The notes: generated by a model from the letters alone, not told the origin. Positions 43,155 to 52,268 are shown, numbered from the stretch's first letter. The stretch: 64,000 nucleotides of DNA from Leifsonia shinshuensis (GCF_022606355.1 NZ_JAHHZQ010000003.1:62001-126000), one strand, 5' to 3'. Numbers and translations: made by a program.

Positions 43155-44398
43155 TACGGCGCGGACACGGTCAGAAGCACCAGGGCAAGGTTGAGGACAA
43201 CGACGAGCCCGGCGACGCCGGCGCCGACCCAGCGCACCCAGGTCCGGTCGACCTGTGCACCCATGACCTCCCGCGATCCGGTGAGACGCAGCAGCGGGAT
43301 CATCGCGAACGGGATGCCGAGGCTCAGCAGCACCTGCGAGAGCACCAGCGCCCAGGTCGGGTCCACCCCCAGCGCGAGGATGATCACCGCGGGGATCAGC
43401 GTCACGACGCGGCGCACGAGCAGCGGAACGCGGACACGCAGCAACCCGCTCATGATGGTGGCCCCTGCGTAGCTGCCGACCGAGGTGGAGGCCAGACCCG
43501 AGGCGAGCAGCCCGATCGCGAAGACGGCCGCGACGACCGGCCCGAGTGCGGCGCCGATCGCGGCGTGCGCCCCCTCGATGGTGTCGGTCCCCGCCACCCC
43601 GGGCAGCGCCGACGCCGCCAGCAGGAGCATCGCGACGTTGACGGCTCCGGCCAGCACCAGAGCGAGGACCACGTCGAGACGCGTCGCGCGCAGCAGCGTG
43701 CGGACGCGCCCGGGGTCACCGCTCGATCCGTGGCGATCGCGGGCGAGCGCGGAGTGCAGGTAGATCGCGTGCGGCATCACGGTGGCCCCGAGCATGCTCG
43801 CGGCCAGCAGCACAGTGGGCGCGCCGTCGAATCTCGGGACCAGTCCGTTCGCCGCGGCCCCCCAGTCCACCGGACTGACGACGAGCCCCGCGAGGAAGCC
43901 GATCGCGATCACGCCGAGCAGCGCGAGGATCACCGCCTCGAACGGCCGCTGGCCCCGGCGCGACTGTACCGCGAGGATCCCGATCGCCGCGACGCCGACG
44001 AGGACCGCCCCGAGCGGCAGCGGCAGCCCGAACAGCAGGTTGAGCGCGATCGCGCCGCCGATCACCTCGGCGATGTCGGTGGCGGCGGCGACCAGCTCGG
44101 CCTGCGCCCAGTACGCGCGCCGGCCGGCCGAGCCGAGCCGGGCGCCGAGCAGCTCGGGCAGGCTGCGGCCCGTCACGATGCCGAGCTTGGCGGACTGGTA
44201 CTGCACGAAGACCGCGATCGCGTTCGCGGCGACGAGCACCCAGACGAGCAGGTACCCGTACTGCGCCCCTGCGGTGAGGTTGGCGGCGACGTTGCCCGGG
44301 TCGACGTAGGCGATCGCGGCGACGAACGCGGGGCCGAGGAGCAGCCAGAGCCGTGGGCGTGCACGGGACCGCCGCTCCGCGACCTCCAACGCCATCAT
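43154..44398 (-). CDS. mntH: Nramp-family Mn2+/divalent metal transporter
   Basis: A 414-residue, 11-helix Nramp transporter importing Mn2+ (and Fe2+) with protons. The first-helix metal motif is DPGN (33-36) in AAIAYVDPGNVAAN, and the sixth-helix motif is ATVMPHAIYLHSALARDR. AGGGGAG lies 5 nt before the ATG at 44398. A 20-bp inverted repeat upstream (44416-44435) matches a DtxR/MntR-type operator, so expression should be repressed when Mn2+ is plentiful, through the MntR-like protein at 39982. Confidence 0.95.
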   Translation of the reverse strand: MMALEVAERRSRARPRLWLLLGPAFVAAIAYVDPGNVAANLTAGAQYGYLLVWVLVAANAIAVFVQYQSAKLGIVTGRSLPELLGARLGSAGRRAYWAQAELVAAATDIAEVIGGAIALNLLFGLPLPLGAVLVGVAAIGILAVQSRRGQRPFEAVILALLGVIAIGFLAGLVVSPVDWGAAANGLVPRFDGAPTVLLAASMLGATVMPHAIYLHSALARDRHGSSGDPGRVRTLLRATRLDVVLALVLAGAVNVAMLLLAASALPGVAGTDTIEGAHAAIGAALGPVVAAVFAIGLLASGLASTSVGSYAGATIMSGLLRVRVPLLVRRVVTLIPAVIILALGVDPTWALVLSQVLLSLGIPFAMIPLLRLTGSREVMGAQVDRTWVRWVGAGVAGLVVVLNLALVLLTVSAP

Positions 44399-44415
44399 CG
44401 ACTCCCCTGATCTGA

Positions 44416-44435
44416 ATGTTAGGCGAGTCTAACAT
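44416..44435 (-). promoter_or_regulatory. MntR/DtxR-type operator before mntH
   Basis: ATGTTAG-GCGAGT-CTAACAT is a perfect 7-bp dyad. Its centre TTAGGCGAGTCTAA agrees with the DtxR-family form TTAGG...CCTAA. It lies 18 nt before the mntH start codon, placing it over the likely transcription start. Confidence 0.75.
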
Positions 44436-44452
44436 CGAAGCGCGCAGCGATC

Positions 44453-44507
44453 GAGGGGCACGCACCTGCCCCGAGAACGACGCGGTGAGGGCGCCTACTC
44501 GCCCCTC
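44453..44507 (-). terminator. Hairpin, GAGGGGCAC family (copy 4)
   Basis: GAGGGGCACGCACCTGCCCC (44453-44472) pairs imperfectly with 44487-44507; the loop GAGAACGACGCGGTGA resembles that of copy 3. It lies 4 bp behind the ABC transporter stop codon and upstream of mntH, both on the minus strand. Confidence 0.65.
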
Positions 44508-44510
44508 GCG

Positions 44511-46385
44511 CTACTCCCGGTCGAGGATGGCCGTCTCGGTCTGCTCGAGGTACAGCCGCGCGTACACGCCGTCGAGCTCCAGCAGCTCCCGGTGCGTGCC
44601 GCGCTCGACCACCTGGCCGTGATCGATGACGAAGATGACGTCCGCCGCGACGATCGTCGAGAGCCGGTGGGCGATCGCGATCGTCGTCCGGCCGCGCGAT
44701 GCCGTGTCGAGCGCCTGCTGCACCACCCGCTCCGAGATGGTGTCGAGTGCGCTCGTGGCCTCGTCGAGGATCAGCACTTCCGGGTCTTTGAGGAGCACGC
44801 GCGCGATCGCGATGCGCTGCTTCTCGCCGCCGGAGAGGCGATAGCCCCGCTCGCCGACGAGCGTCGCGTACCCGTCGGGGAAGCCGACGATGGTCTCGTG
44901 GATGTTGGCCCGCCTGGCGGCGGCCTCCAACTCGTCCTGCGTCGCGTCGGGCCGCGCGTACCGCAGGTTCTCGGCGATGGAGGCGTGGAACAGGTACGTC
45001 TCCTGGCTCACCACGCCGATGTGCGAGACGAGCGAGTCCTGCTGCAGCCGGCGCAGGTCGGTGTCGCCGAAGAGGATGCGCCCGGACGTGGCGTCGTAGA
45101 AGCGCGGGATGAGATAGCTCACCGTGGTCTTGCCCGCACCGCTCGGACCGACGAACGCGGCGAACTCGCCCGGCTCGATCACGAAGGACACGTCGTCGAG
45201 CGTGTTGCGCTCGCCCGGCCTGGCGTCGGGGTAGCGGAACACGACATGGTCGAACTCGATACGGCCGAGATCGCGATCGGGGTCCACGGGCGTGGCATCG
45301 GGAGCGTCCGCGATGGCGGGCTTCAGGTCGAGGTACTCGAAGATCCGGGCGAAGAGTGCGCCGGAGGTCTGGAGGTCGAGCGCGACCCGCATCAGCGCCA
45401 GCAACGGGAAGAGCAGCCGGGCTTGCACGGTCGTGAACGCGACGATCGTCCCCGCCGTGATGTCGGTGGTGCCGCCGAGGATCAGCCAGCCCGAGACCAG
45501 GTAGACGATCGCCGGGATCGACGAGAGGAAGATGTTCACCATCGCGAAGAACCACTGGCCGCTCATCGCCTGCGAGACCTGCAGCCGGATCTGCGTGCGG
45601 TTCTCGTCGGAGTAGCGCTCCACCTCGGCGGCCTGGCGGTTGAAGCTCTTCGACAGCAGAATCCCGGACACGCTCAGGGTCTCCTGCGTGATCGCGGTCA
45701 TGTCCGACAGCGACTCCTGGGTCTTCGTCGCGATCCGCGCGCGCACCTGACCCACCCGTCGCTGCGCGATCACCAGGATCGGCATGAGGATGACCGCCAC
45801 GACCGTCAGCTGCCAGTTCAGCAGCAGCATCGCGACGAGTGCGGCGATGACGGTCACGGTGTTGCCGAGGATGCTCGACATCGTGTTCGTGAGCACGCTC
45901 GCGACGCCTCCGACGTCGTTCTGGAGTCGCGACTGGATGATGCCGGTCTTCGTCTTGGTGAAGAAGCTCAGCTCCATCGACTGCAGGTGCGAGAACAGGC
46001 GCACCCGCAACGCGCCCATCACCCGGTTGCCGACCGACGCGGTCAGGTAGGTCTGCCACACGCCCAGGAGGGCGGACCCGACGAAGACCACGATCATCAG
46101 CACGACGATCTCGGTCAGCACGGGCAGGTCGGGCGTGCCGCTCTTCGGGAACAGCCCCTCGTCGAACGCGCGCTGCGTGAGCAGTGGGGGCACGACCGAG
46201 AGCGCGGCCCCGATCAGCACGAGCACCATGGTCACGACGATCGCGCCCTTGTGCGGCGCGAAGAGGGTCACGATCCGGCGGAAGAGGTTCGGGATCCGCG
46301 GGGCGTCGGCGTTGAGCGCGCGCTGGGCGTCCACGTCACTCGCGCTGACGCGGGATCGCATCCCGCCTCCGCCCATCCCACGCAT
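44511..46385 (-). CDS. ABC-type exporter, fused membrane and ATPase domains
   Basis: A 624-residue half-transporter (ABCB/MdlB type) that works as a dimer. Six helices occupy about residues 45-330; the ATPase has Walker A GPSGAGKTT, signature LSGGEKQR, Walker B VLILDEATSALD and the switch IAHRLS. The Gly-Met-rich opening MRGMGGGGMRSRV is unusual. The start is the ATG at 46385; no strong ribosome site is visible. It is divergent from the large LuxR-type gene (181-bp gap). Likely substrate: lipid, peptide or drug. Confidence 0.92.
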   Translation of the reverse strand: MRGMGGGGMRSRVSASDVDAQRALNADAPRIPNLFRRIVTLFAPHKGAIVVTMVLVLIGAALSVVPPLLTQRAFDEGLFPKSGTPDLPVLTEIVVLMIVVFVGSALLGVWQTYLTASVGNRVMGALRVRLFSHLQSMELSFFTKTKTGIIQSRLQNDVGGVASVLTNTMSSILGNTVTVIAALVAMLLLNWQLTVVAVILMPILVIAQRRVGQVRARIATKTQESLSDMTAITQETLSVSGILLSKSFNRQAAEVERYSDENRTQIRLQVSQAMSGQWFFAMVNIFLSSIPAIVYLVSGWLILGGTTDITAGTIVAFTTVQARLLFPLLALMRVALDLQTSGALFARIFEYLDLKPAIADAPDATPVDPDRDLGRIEFDHVVFRYPDARPGERNTLDDVSFVIEPGEFAAFVGPSGAGKTTVSYLIPRFYDATSGRILFGDTDLRRLQQDSLVSHIGVVSQETYLFHASIAENLRYARPDATQDELEAAARRANIHETIVGFPDGYATLVGERGYRLSGGEKQRIAIARVLLKDPEVLILDEATSALDTISERVVQQALDTASRGRTTIAIAHRLSTIVAADVIFVIDHGQVVERGTHRELLELDGVYARLYLEQTETAILDRE

Positions 46386-46566
46386 ACCGCTCACACACGA
46401 AAGCCTAACTCCGTGGCGGGACGCTGCCGCCGCGCCCGTCCCCACGAGTGACGACACTCCATTTCGACCGCCGACGCCCCTAGTCGTGGCGCGGACACGC
46501 TATCGACGGATCCGTTCACGCTGGGGCGCCCACTCAGGTCGCCGAGCCGTCCGCATGATCGGAACC

Positions 46567-48813
46567 ATGCAGCTCTTCGACCCAGACGTCCAGGACGCGC
46601 ACAGGGCGCTGTCGCGCGGGCGATCCGTTCGGATCGTCGGTGCCCGCGGCAGCGGACGCTCGACCGTGCTCGGACGCACCGTGCAGCTGCTCGAACGCTC
46701 CCGCCACCCGGTCGTCTCCGTCGTCGACGACGGCCTGGGCGTCGCCCTCCCCGGCTACCTGGCCGCGCAGCTCCTGCGGACGCTCGGCGCGGCGCCGGCG
46801 AAGGAGCCGAGCGCGATCGCCGACGCTCTCGCGCAGGCGGTGAGCGCCGGCACGATCATCGCCATCGACGGTCTCGAGCGCGTCGACGCGTTCTCGCTCC
46901 GGGTGCTCGAGACGGTCCGGCTGCGCACGGACGTCCGCTTCCTCGTCACGGAGCTGCCCGGCTTCGGGCGGCACGATCCCGACCGCACGCTCAGCCCGTC
47001 GTGGCCGGAGCGGGTGGTCCGCCTCTCCGGCCTCGGCCTGGCCGAGGCGCACGCGCTCGCGGCGGATGTGCTCGACGGGGAGGTCGATCCCGCCCTCGCG
47101 GCGGTGCTGACCGCCCAGACCGCGGGCCGTCCGCTCCTGGTGCGGCTCCTGGCGTCGACCGCTCGCGACCGCGACCGGCTGGTCCGCAGCGACGGCGTCT
47201 GGCGACGTGCGGCGAGATCGCTGTGGAACGATGACCTCCTCCATCAGATCGACGGGCTGCTCGGGAGCTACGCCGCCCCGGTCCGCCGCCTGGTCGCTGC
47301 GCTCGCCGAGAGCGGCCCACTGCGTCTGGGCGATGCCGAGGCCATCGGAGGGGCCGACGTGCTCCGCACCGCCGAGGACTACGGCCTGGTGGCCTGGTCG
47401 GGCGACCGCGGCGACGACCGCGTCCAGGCCTGGCCTCCCCTCGTCGCGGAACGGTTCCGCGACCGCGAGTCCGCGGCGGCAGGGTACGGAGCGGGCCGGT
47501 CCAGGGTCTCCGCCGCCCTGCTCGCCGACCGCCTCCGTCGGCAGCGCGAGACCGGCCACCGGGTGATGGCGAGTGCGGCATCCGGGTGGCCGGAGTCGCC
47601 GGACCGACCTCTCCTCGCGACGCTCGACCTGCAGGTAGAGCCGTCGAACGGGGACGCCGAAGGGCGGCAGCACCTCCTGCGCGCGGCCGCGCGGGGGGAC
47701 ACCGCGACCCTGCGTCGGCTCGCGCTCGGTGCGCGGGCGTCTGCCGGCTCAGGACCCGCGGTGCCGGTTGCCGACGCCTTCGCCGATCTGCTGGAGGGCG
47801 ACGCAGCATCGGCGGCCGCGAAAGCCGACGTGCTGCGCCAGGCCGGCGTCCGCCTCCTGGCGCCGGACGACATCGTCGCCTCCGCTTACGTCGCGACCCT
47901 CGCAGCCCACCGGCTCGGTGATCCCCACCTCGTCGAGCGATCGCTCGAGGCCGCCCTCCTCGCCGGGAGGCCGTCCGCCGCCTTCACACCGCTCTACGCC
48001 GCTTTGCTCCAGCTCAACGCCCTGCACCGGTCCGACGGAGCGACGGCGAAGCTGCACTCGGCGCTCGCGAGCGAATCGCATCGGCTCGCCCCGACCCCAG
48101 GCGCGTTCTTCGGCACGGGCGCCGACCTGGTCCACACCGTCCTGAGCGACCCTGACCGCGACCCCGCCGCCTTCGACTCCGCACTGGCTCGGGCAGGGGC
48201 CGTCCGTCGCGAGAGCGGCTTCCCGCTCGCAGCGGCGCAGACCGTGGCGGCCGGTCTGGAGGTCGGCTTCGGCCCGCTGGCGGCCGCCGAGTTCGGGCGA
48301 GCCGTCTCCGAGCTGATCGCTCCCGCCTTCCACCGCATCGCCCGTCTGGTCGAGCTGCTCGACACCGGAACCACCGCCGCCGTGCGCGCGCGGGCGGGCG
48401 CCTGCGTCGACGGCCCGACGTTCCCGATGGGCGACCTGGTGCTCGCGGCGGCGCGACGCGAGACGGACGCGGACCGCCGTGACGCGCTCCTGGGGCTCGC
48501 CGAAGCCCTCGGCGGCCAGCGGATGCCCGGTGTCTGGCCGCCGCGTGTGGCGGCCGCGGCCCGCGACGGGAGCGACGCCGCAACCCTCACCGGTCGCGAG
48601 CTGGAGATCGCGATGCTCGCCGGACGTTTCACGAACGCCCAGATCGGCGAGCTGCTCTCGATCAGCGGCCGCACGGTGGAGAACCATCTGGCACGGGCGA
48701 TGCGCAAGAGCGGCGTCCGCTCCCGCGCCGACCTCTACGACGTCGTCAGCGCGCCACGCGGGTGGCATCCGCGGCGCGGCGGCCCGGGCGGGCCCTCCCC
48801 CACCCGCGGGTAG
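46567..48813 (+). CDS. LuxR-type regulator with AAA-like ATPase domain and altered P-loop
   Basis: About 748 residues. An N-terminal nucleotide-binding domain (about 1-250) has GARGSGRST at residues 25-33, where arginine replaces the essential Walker A lysine; the Walker B strand is GTIIAIDGLERVD. A helical-repeat middle follows, then a C-terminal LuxR HTH (about 680-735): TLTGRELEIAMLAGRFTNAQ and IGELLSISGRTVENHLARAM. Two in-frame ATGs (46555 and 46567) are possible; neither has a good ribosome site, and GGA precedes the second. Targets unknown; the divergent ABC exporter is a candidate. Confidence 0.85.
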   Translation: MQLFDPDVQDAHRALSRGRSVRIVGARGSGRSTVLGRTVQLLERSRHPVVSVVDDGLGVALPGYLAAQLLRTLGAAPAKEPSAIADALAQAVSAGTIIAIDGLERVDAFSLRVLETVRLRTDVRFLVTELPGFGRHDPDRTLSPSWPERVVRLSGLGLAEAHALAADVLDGEVDPALAAVLTAQTAGRPLLVRLLASTARDRDRLVRSDGVWRRAARSLWNDDLLHQIDGLLGSYAAPVRRLVAALAESGPLRLGDAEAIGGADVLRTAEDYGLVAWSGDRGDDRVQAWPPLVAERFRDRESAAAGYGAGRSRVSAALLADRLRRQRETGHRVMASAASGWPESPDRPLLATLDLQVEPSNGDAEGRQHLLRAAARGDTATLRRLALGARASAGSGPAVPVADAFADLLEGDAASAAAKADVLRQAGVRLLAPDDIVASAYVATLAAHRLGDPHLVERSLEAALLAGRPSAAFTPLYAALLQLNALHRSDGATAKLHSALASESHRLAPTPGAFFGTGADLVHTVLSDPDRDPAAFDSALARAGAVRRESGFPLAAAQTVAAGLEVGFGPLAAAEFGRAVSELIAPAFHRIARLVELLDTGTTAAVRARAGACVDGPTFPMGDLVLAAARRETDADRRDALLGLAEALGGQRMPGVWPPRVAAAARDGSDAATLTGRELEIAMLAGRFTNAQIGELLSISGRTVENHLARAMRKSGVRSRADLYDVVSAPRGWHPRRGGPGGPSPTRG

Positions 48814-48834
48814 ACGTGCCGTGACCCAATCGCA

Positions 48835-48887
48835 ATGCAAGCGCTTGACGTAAACGCTTGCATGGATGGTCGGCCCGGGAGTACGTT
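48835..48887 (+). promoter_or_regulatory. Promoter and LacI-type operator of the second sugar importer
   Basis: ATGCAAGCG (48835-48843) and CGCTTGCAT (48855-48863) form a perfect 9-bp dyad with an 11-bp spacer. Within it CAAGCGCTTG (48838-48847) is itself a 10-bp palindrome. TTGCAT (48858-48863), 18 nt, TACGTT (48882-48887) form a promoter whose -35 box lies in the right arm. Form and place suit repression by the LacI protein encoded at the end of this operon. Confidence 0.6.
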
Positions 48888-48935
48888 GAGCCCGGGCGCA
48901 CCCGCGCCTGCACCAAGAGCTCAACGAGGAGTGAA

Positions 48936-50225
48936 ATGAAAGCAGCACGTCTCTCCGTGATCGCAGGGATGGTGGCCATCACGGGTCTCGCCCTTGCGGG
49001 ATGCACCGGCGGCGGATCGGGAGGCAGCGGGGGCGGAGACGCCAACGCCAACCTCGACGGCAAGGGCCCCATCACCTACGTGCAGGGCAAGGACAACTCC
49101 AACGTGGTCCGTCCGCTCATCGAGAAGTGGAACGCGGCCCACCCGAACGAGAAGGTCACCTTCAAGGAGCAGACCGACCAGGCCGACCAGCAGCACGACG
49201 ACCTCGTGCAGCACTTCCAGGCGAAGGACCCGAACTACGACGTCGTCGATGTGGACGTCGTGTGGACGGGCGAGTTCGCCGCGAAGGGCTGGCTGCAGCC
49301 GTTGACCGGCAACTTCAAGATGGACAACTCGGCGCTTCTCGCCCCCACCGTCAAGTCGGGCACCTACAACGGCACGCAGTACGCGGCCCCGCAGACCTCC
49401 GACGGCGGAATCCTCTACTACCGCAAGGACCTCGTCTCCAACCCGCCCAAGACGTGGGACGAGATGCTGAAGGACTGCGACATCGCCAAGGCGCACAACA
49501 TCGGCTGCTACGCCGGTCAGTTCGCCCAGTACGAGGGCCTGACGGTGAACGTGGCCGAGGCCATCAACACCAACGGCGGCACCATCGTCGGTGACGACGG
49601 CAAGACCGTCACCGTCGACAGCACCGAGGCCAACGCGGGTCTGACCCGTCTGGTGGACGGCTTCAAGAACGGGCAGATCCCGGCAGAGGCCATCACCTAC
49701 CAGGAGGAGCAGGGCCGCCAGGCGTTCGAGGCCGGCAAGCTGATGTTCCTGCGCAACTGGCCCTACGTGTACAGCCTGGCCAAGACCGACGGATCCTCGA
49801 CGGTCAAGGACACCTTCGGCATCGCGCCGCTGCCGGGCATCACCGCGGACAAGCCGGGCGTCTCGAGCCTGGGCGGTCACAACGCCGCGATCAGCGTGTA
49901 CAGCAAGCACAAGGCGACGGCCTTCGAGTTCCTGAAGTTCCTGCAGAGCGAAGAGACGCAGAAGTTCTTCGTGACCCAGGGCTCGCTGGCTCCGGTGCTG
50001 ACGTCGCTGTACGACGACGCGTCGCTGAACAGCCAGCTGCCCTACCTGTCCACCCTGAAGACGTCGATCGCCAACGCGGTTCCGCGTCCGGTGTCTCCGT
50101 TCTACCCGGCCATCACCAAGGCCGTTCAGGACAACGCCTACGCGGCGCTGAAGGGCGACAAGTCGGTCGACCAGGCGCTGAAGGACATGTCGGCGGCCAT
50201 CAAGACCGCGAGCTCGGGCCAGTAG
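48936..50225 (+). CDS. Extracellular sugar-binding lipoprotein of an ABC importer (LpqY/ThuE-like)
   Basis: 429 residues. The signal peptide MKAARLSVIAGMVAITGLAL is followed by AGC, giving the anchored Cys23. The mature protein begins with a Gly/Ser linker and then ITYVQGKDNSNVVRPLIEKW; PNYDVVDVDVVWTGEFAAKG is characteristic of trehalose/maltose-type binding proteins in actinobacteria. GAGGAG lies 5 nt before the ATG. It is the first gene of a five-gene operon (binding protein, two permeases, small membrane protein, LacI). An alpha-glucoside such as trehalose or maltose is the best guess. Confidence 0.93.
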   Translation: MKAARLSVIAGMVAITGLALAGCTGGGSGGSGGGDANANLDGKGPITYVQGKDNSNVVRPLIEKWNAAHPNEKVTFKEQTDQADQQHDDLVQHFQAKDPNYDVVDVDVVWTGEFAAKGWLQPLTGNFKMDNSALLAPTVKSGTYNGTQYAAPQTSDGGILYYRKDLVSNPPKTWDEMLKDCDIAKAHNIGCYAGQFAQYEGLTVNVAEAINTNGGTIVGDDGKTVTVDSTEANAGLTRLVDGFKNGQIPAEAITYQEEQGRQAFEAGKLMFLRNWPYVYSLAKTDGSSTVKDTFGIAPLPGITADKPGVSSLGGHNAAISVYSKHKATAFEFLKFLQSEETQKFFVTQGSLAPVLTSLYDDASLNSQLPYLSTLKTSIANAVPRPVSPFYPAITKAVQDNAYAALKGDKSVDQALKDMSAAIKTASSGQ

Positions 50226-50312
50226 CACCCGAGCCCACCACGGTCGCCGGGCGGCGGGACCCTTCCCGCCGCCCGGCTCCTCCACTTCCCGCTCTTCCTT
50301 TCGGAGGCACAC

Positions 50313-51350
50313 ATGTCAACGCCGAACGTCGTCGCCCCCTCATCAACGAAGAACGCCGGCAAGCAGCCTGAACAGCGCGCCGGGGTCAAGCACAATCGTC
50401 GCCAGCAGAGTCGCTGGGCCTTTTACCTGATCATCCCCACGATCATCCTGCTCGCCGTTGTGATCGGATATCCGATCGTCAGCGCCATCGTGATGTCCTT
50501 CCAGAAGGACGCCGGGCTCGACCCGGCGACCGGCCTGTTCGTCCAGGGCGGGTTCGCGGGCTTCCAGAACTACGCGCACTGGCTGCTCCAGCAGTGCGCG
50601 GGGCCGAACGGCACCACCGTCTCGTGCCCGCCGGGCAACCTCGGCTCCACGTTCTGGAGCGCGGTCGGGGTGACGTTCTTCTTCACCGTCACGACCGTGA
50701 TCCTCGAGACCGTCCTCGGCCTCTGGTTCGCCCTCATCATGAACCGCGCCTTCCGCGGCCGCGGTTTCGTCCGCGCGGCCATCCTGATCCCGTGGGCCAT
50801 CCCGACCGCCGTCACCGCGAAGCTGTGGTTCTTCATCTTCTCGGTCGCCGGCGTCGCCAACGCCGTCCTCGGCGCCCACATCCTGTGGACGAGCGACGAA
50901 TGGGCGTCCCGCTTCGCGGTCATCATCGCCGACACCTGGAAGACGACGCCGTTCATGGCGCTGCTCATCCTGGCCGGCCTCCAGATCATCCCGGAGGACG
51001 TCTACGAGGCGGCGAAGATGGACGGCGCCAGCACCTGGCAGCGGTTCTGGAGGGTGACCATGCCGCTGCTGAAGCCGGCCCTGATGGTCGCCGTGCTGTT
51101 CCGTGTGCTCGACGCGCTCCGCATCTACGACCTGCCGCAGATCCTGACAGGCGGTGGAGGCGGTACAGGCCATGCCACGACGACCCTGTCGATCCTCGTG
51201 GTCGATCAGATCCGGCAGGGCTTCAACAGCGCGGCAGCGCTCTCGACCATCACGTTCATTTTGATCTTCCTCGTCGCCTTCATCTTCGTGCGGTTCCTCG
51301 GCACGAACGTGGTGCGAACACAGGAGACACAAGCGAAGGGAGCGAAGTGA
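50313..51350 (+). CDS. Carbohydrate ABC transporter permease (MalF-like)
   Basis: A 345-residue permease with six predicted helices. The first helix is AFYLIIPTIILLAVVIGYPI; the EAA loop is YEAAKMDGASTWQRFWRVTM. A Cys-containing loop (QCAGPNGTTVSCPPGN) between helices 1 and 2 is an insertion that could form a disulfide outside. GGAGG precedes the ATG. It overlaps the next permease by one base (TGATG). No ATPase gene is in the operon. Confidence 0.93.
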   Translation: MSTPNVVAPSSTKNAGKQPEQRAGVKHNRRQQSRWAFYLIIPTIILLAVVIGYPIVSAIVMSFQKDAGLDPATGLFVQGGFAGFQNYAHWLLQQCAGPNGTTVSCPPGNLGSTFWSAVGVTFFFTVTTVILETVLGLWFALIMNRAFRGRGFVRAAILIPWAIPTAVTAKLWFFIFSVAGVANAVLGAHILWTSDEWASRFAVIIADTWKTTPFMALLILAGLQIIPEDVYEAAKMDGASTWQRFWRVTMPLLKPALMVAVLFRVLDALRIYDLPQILTGGGGGTGHATTTLSILVVDQIRQGFNSAAALSTITFILIFLVAFIFVRFLGTNVVRTQETQAKGAK

Positions 51351-52264
51351 TGACCACCGTCGCCGGCCCCGCATCGGCCACGGCAGAGGCGAACGCCCTG
51401 CCCAGGACCCGCACGAAGAACCGCACGAAGCGGCGCAACAGGAACCAGAGCATCCGCACCGGCGTCCAGGCGATCGTCGTCGTGCTCTGGTGTCTGCTGC
51501 CGTTCTACTGGATGGTCGTCACGTCGTTCCGCGACGTCGGCTTCACCAGCGACAACACGCCCTGGTTCACGCACGTGACCCTCGACAACTACGCGACGGC
51601 GCTCTCGACCAAGCTGGGGAACAACCTCCCCGGCGCGCTGCTGAACTCGCTGTTCATCGGCGTCTGCGTGACCCTGATCTCGCTGGTCGTCGGCATCTTC
51701 GCGTCGTACGCCCTCGCCCGCCTCGACTTCAAGTTCAAGGGCATCATCCTGGGGATCATCCTCGCCGCCTCGATGTTCCCGGGCGTCGCGCTGATCACGC
51801 CGCTGTTCCAGCTGTTCACGAACATCGGCTGGATGGGCACGTACCAGGCGCTGATCATCCCCGAGATCTCGTTCGCCCTGCCGCTCACGGTCTACACGCT
51901 CGTCTCGTTCTTCCGCGAGATGCCGTGGGATCTGGAGGAGGCCGCGCGGATCGACGGGTGCTCGCAGGCGCAGGCGTTCCGCAAGATCATCCTGCCGCTG
52001 GCCGCGCCCGCCGTGTTCACGACCGCGATCCTGGCGTTCATCTCCTCGTGGAACGAGTTCCTGATCTCCAGCCAGCTCTCCAGCGACGCGACGCAGCCGG
52101 TGACCGTGGCCATCGCCTCCTTCACGGGAAGCCAGCCGCACCAGGAGCCGTACACGGCGATCATGGCTGCCGGTACGATCGTGACGGTCCCGCTCATCAT
52201 CCTGGTGCTGATCTTCCAGCGCCGAATCGTCGCGGGCCTCACCGCAGGTGGAGTGAAGGGCTGA
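51350..52264 (+). CDS. Carbohydrate ABC transporter permease (MalG-like)
   Basis: A 304-residue partner permease. A basic, hydrophilic head (RTRTKNRTKRRNRNQ) precedes the first helix (AIVVVLWCLLPFYWMVVTSF). The EAA loop is EEAARIDGCSQAQAFRKIIL. The ATG at 51350 shares its A with the stop codon of the MalF-like gene, so translation is coupled, and GGGAG lies upstream. It works with the lipoprotein at 48936 and an ATPase encoded elsewhere. Confidence 0.93.
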   Translation: MTTVAGPASATAEANALPRTRTKNRTKRRNRNQSIRTGVQAIVVVLWCLLPFYWMVVTSFRDVGFTSDNTPWFTHVTLDNYATALSTKLGNNLPGALLNSLFIGVCVTLISLVVGIFASYALARLDFKFKGIILGIILAASMFPGVALITPLFQLFTNIGWMGTYQALIIPEISFALPLTVYTLVSFFREMPWDLEEAARIDGCSQAQAFRKIILPLAAPAVFTTAILAFISSWNEFLISSQLSSDATQPVTVAIASFTGSQPHQEPYTAIMAAGTIVTVPLIILVLIFQRRIVAGLTAGGVKG

Positions 52265-52268
52265 CCCG

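Noticed and set aside
49000-50312. 463-codon frame antisense to the second binding protein
   Set aside because: Composition is Val/Gly/Arg/His-rich without structure, whereas the plus strand has a lipobox and family motifs.
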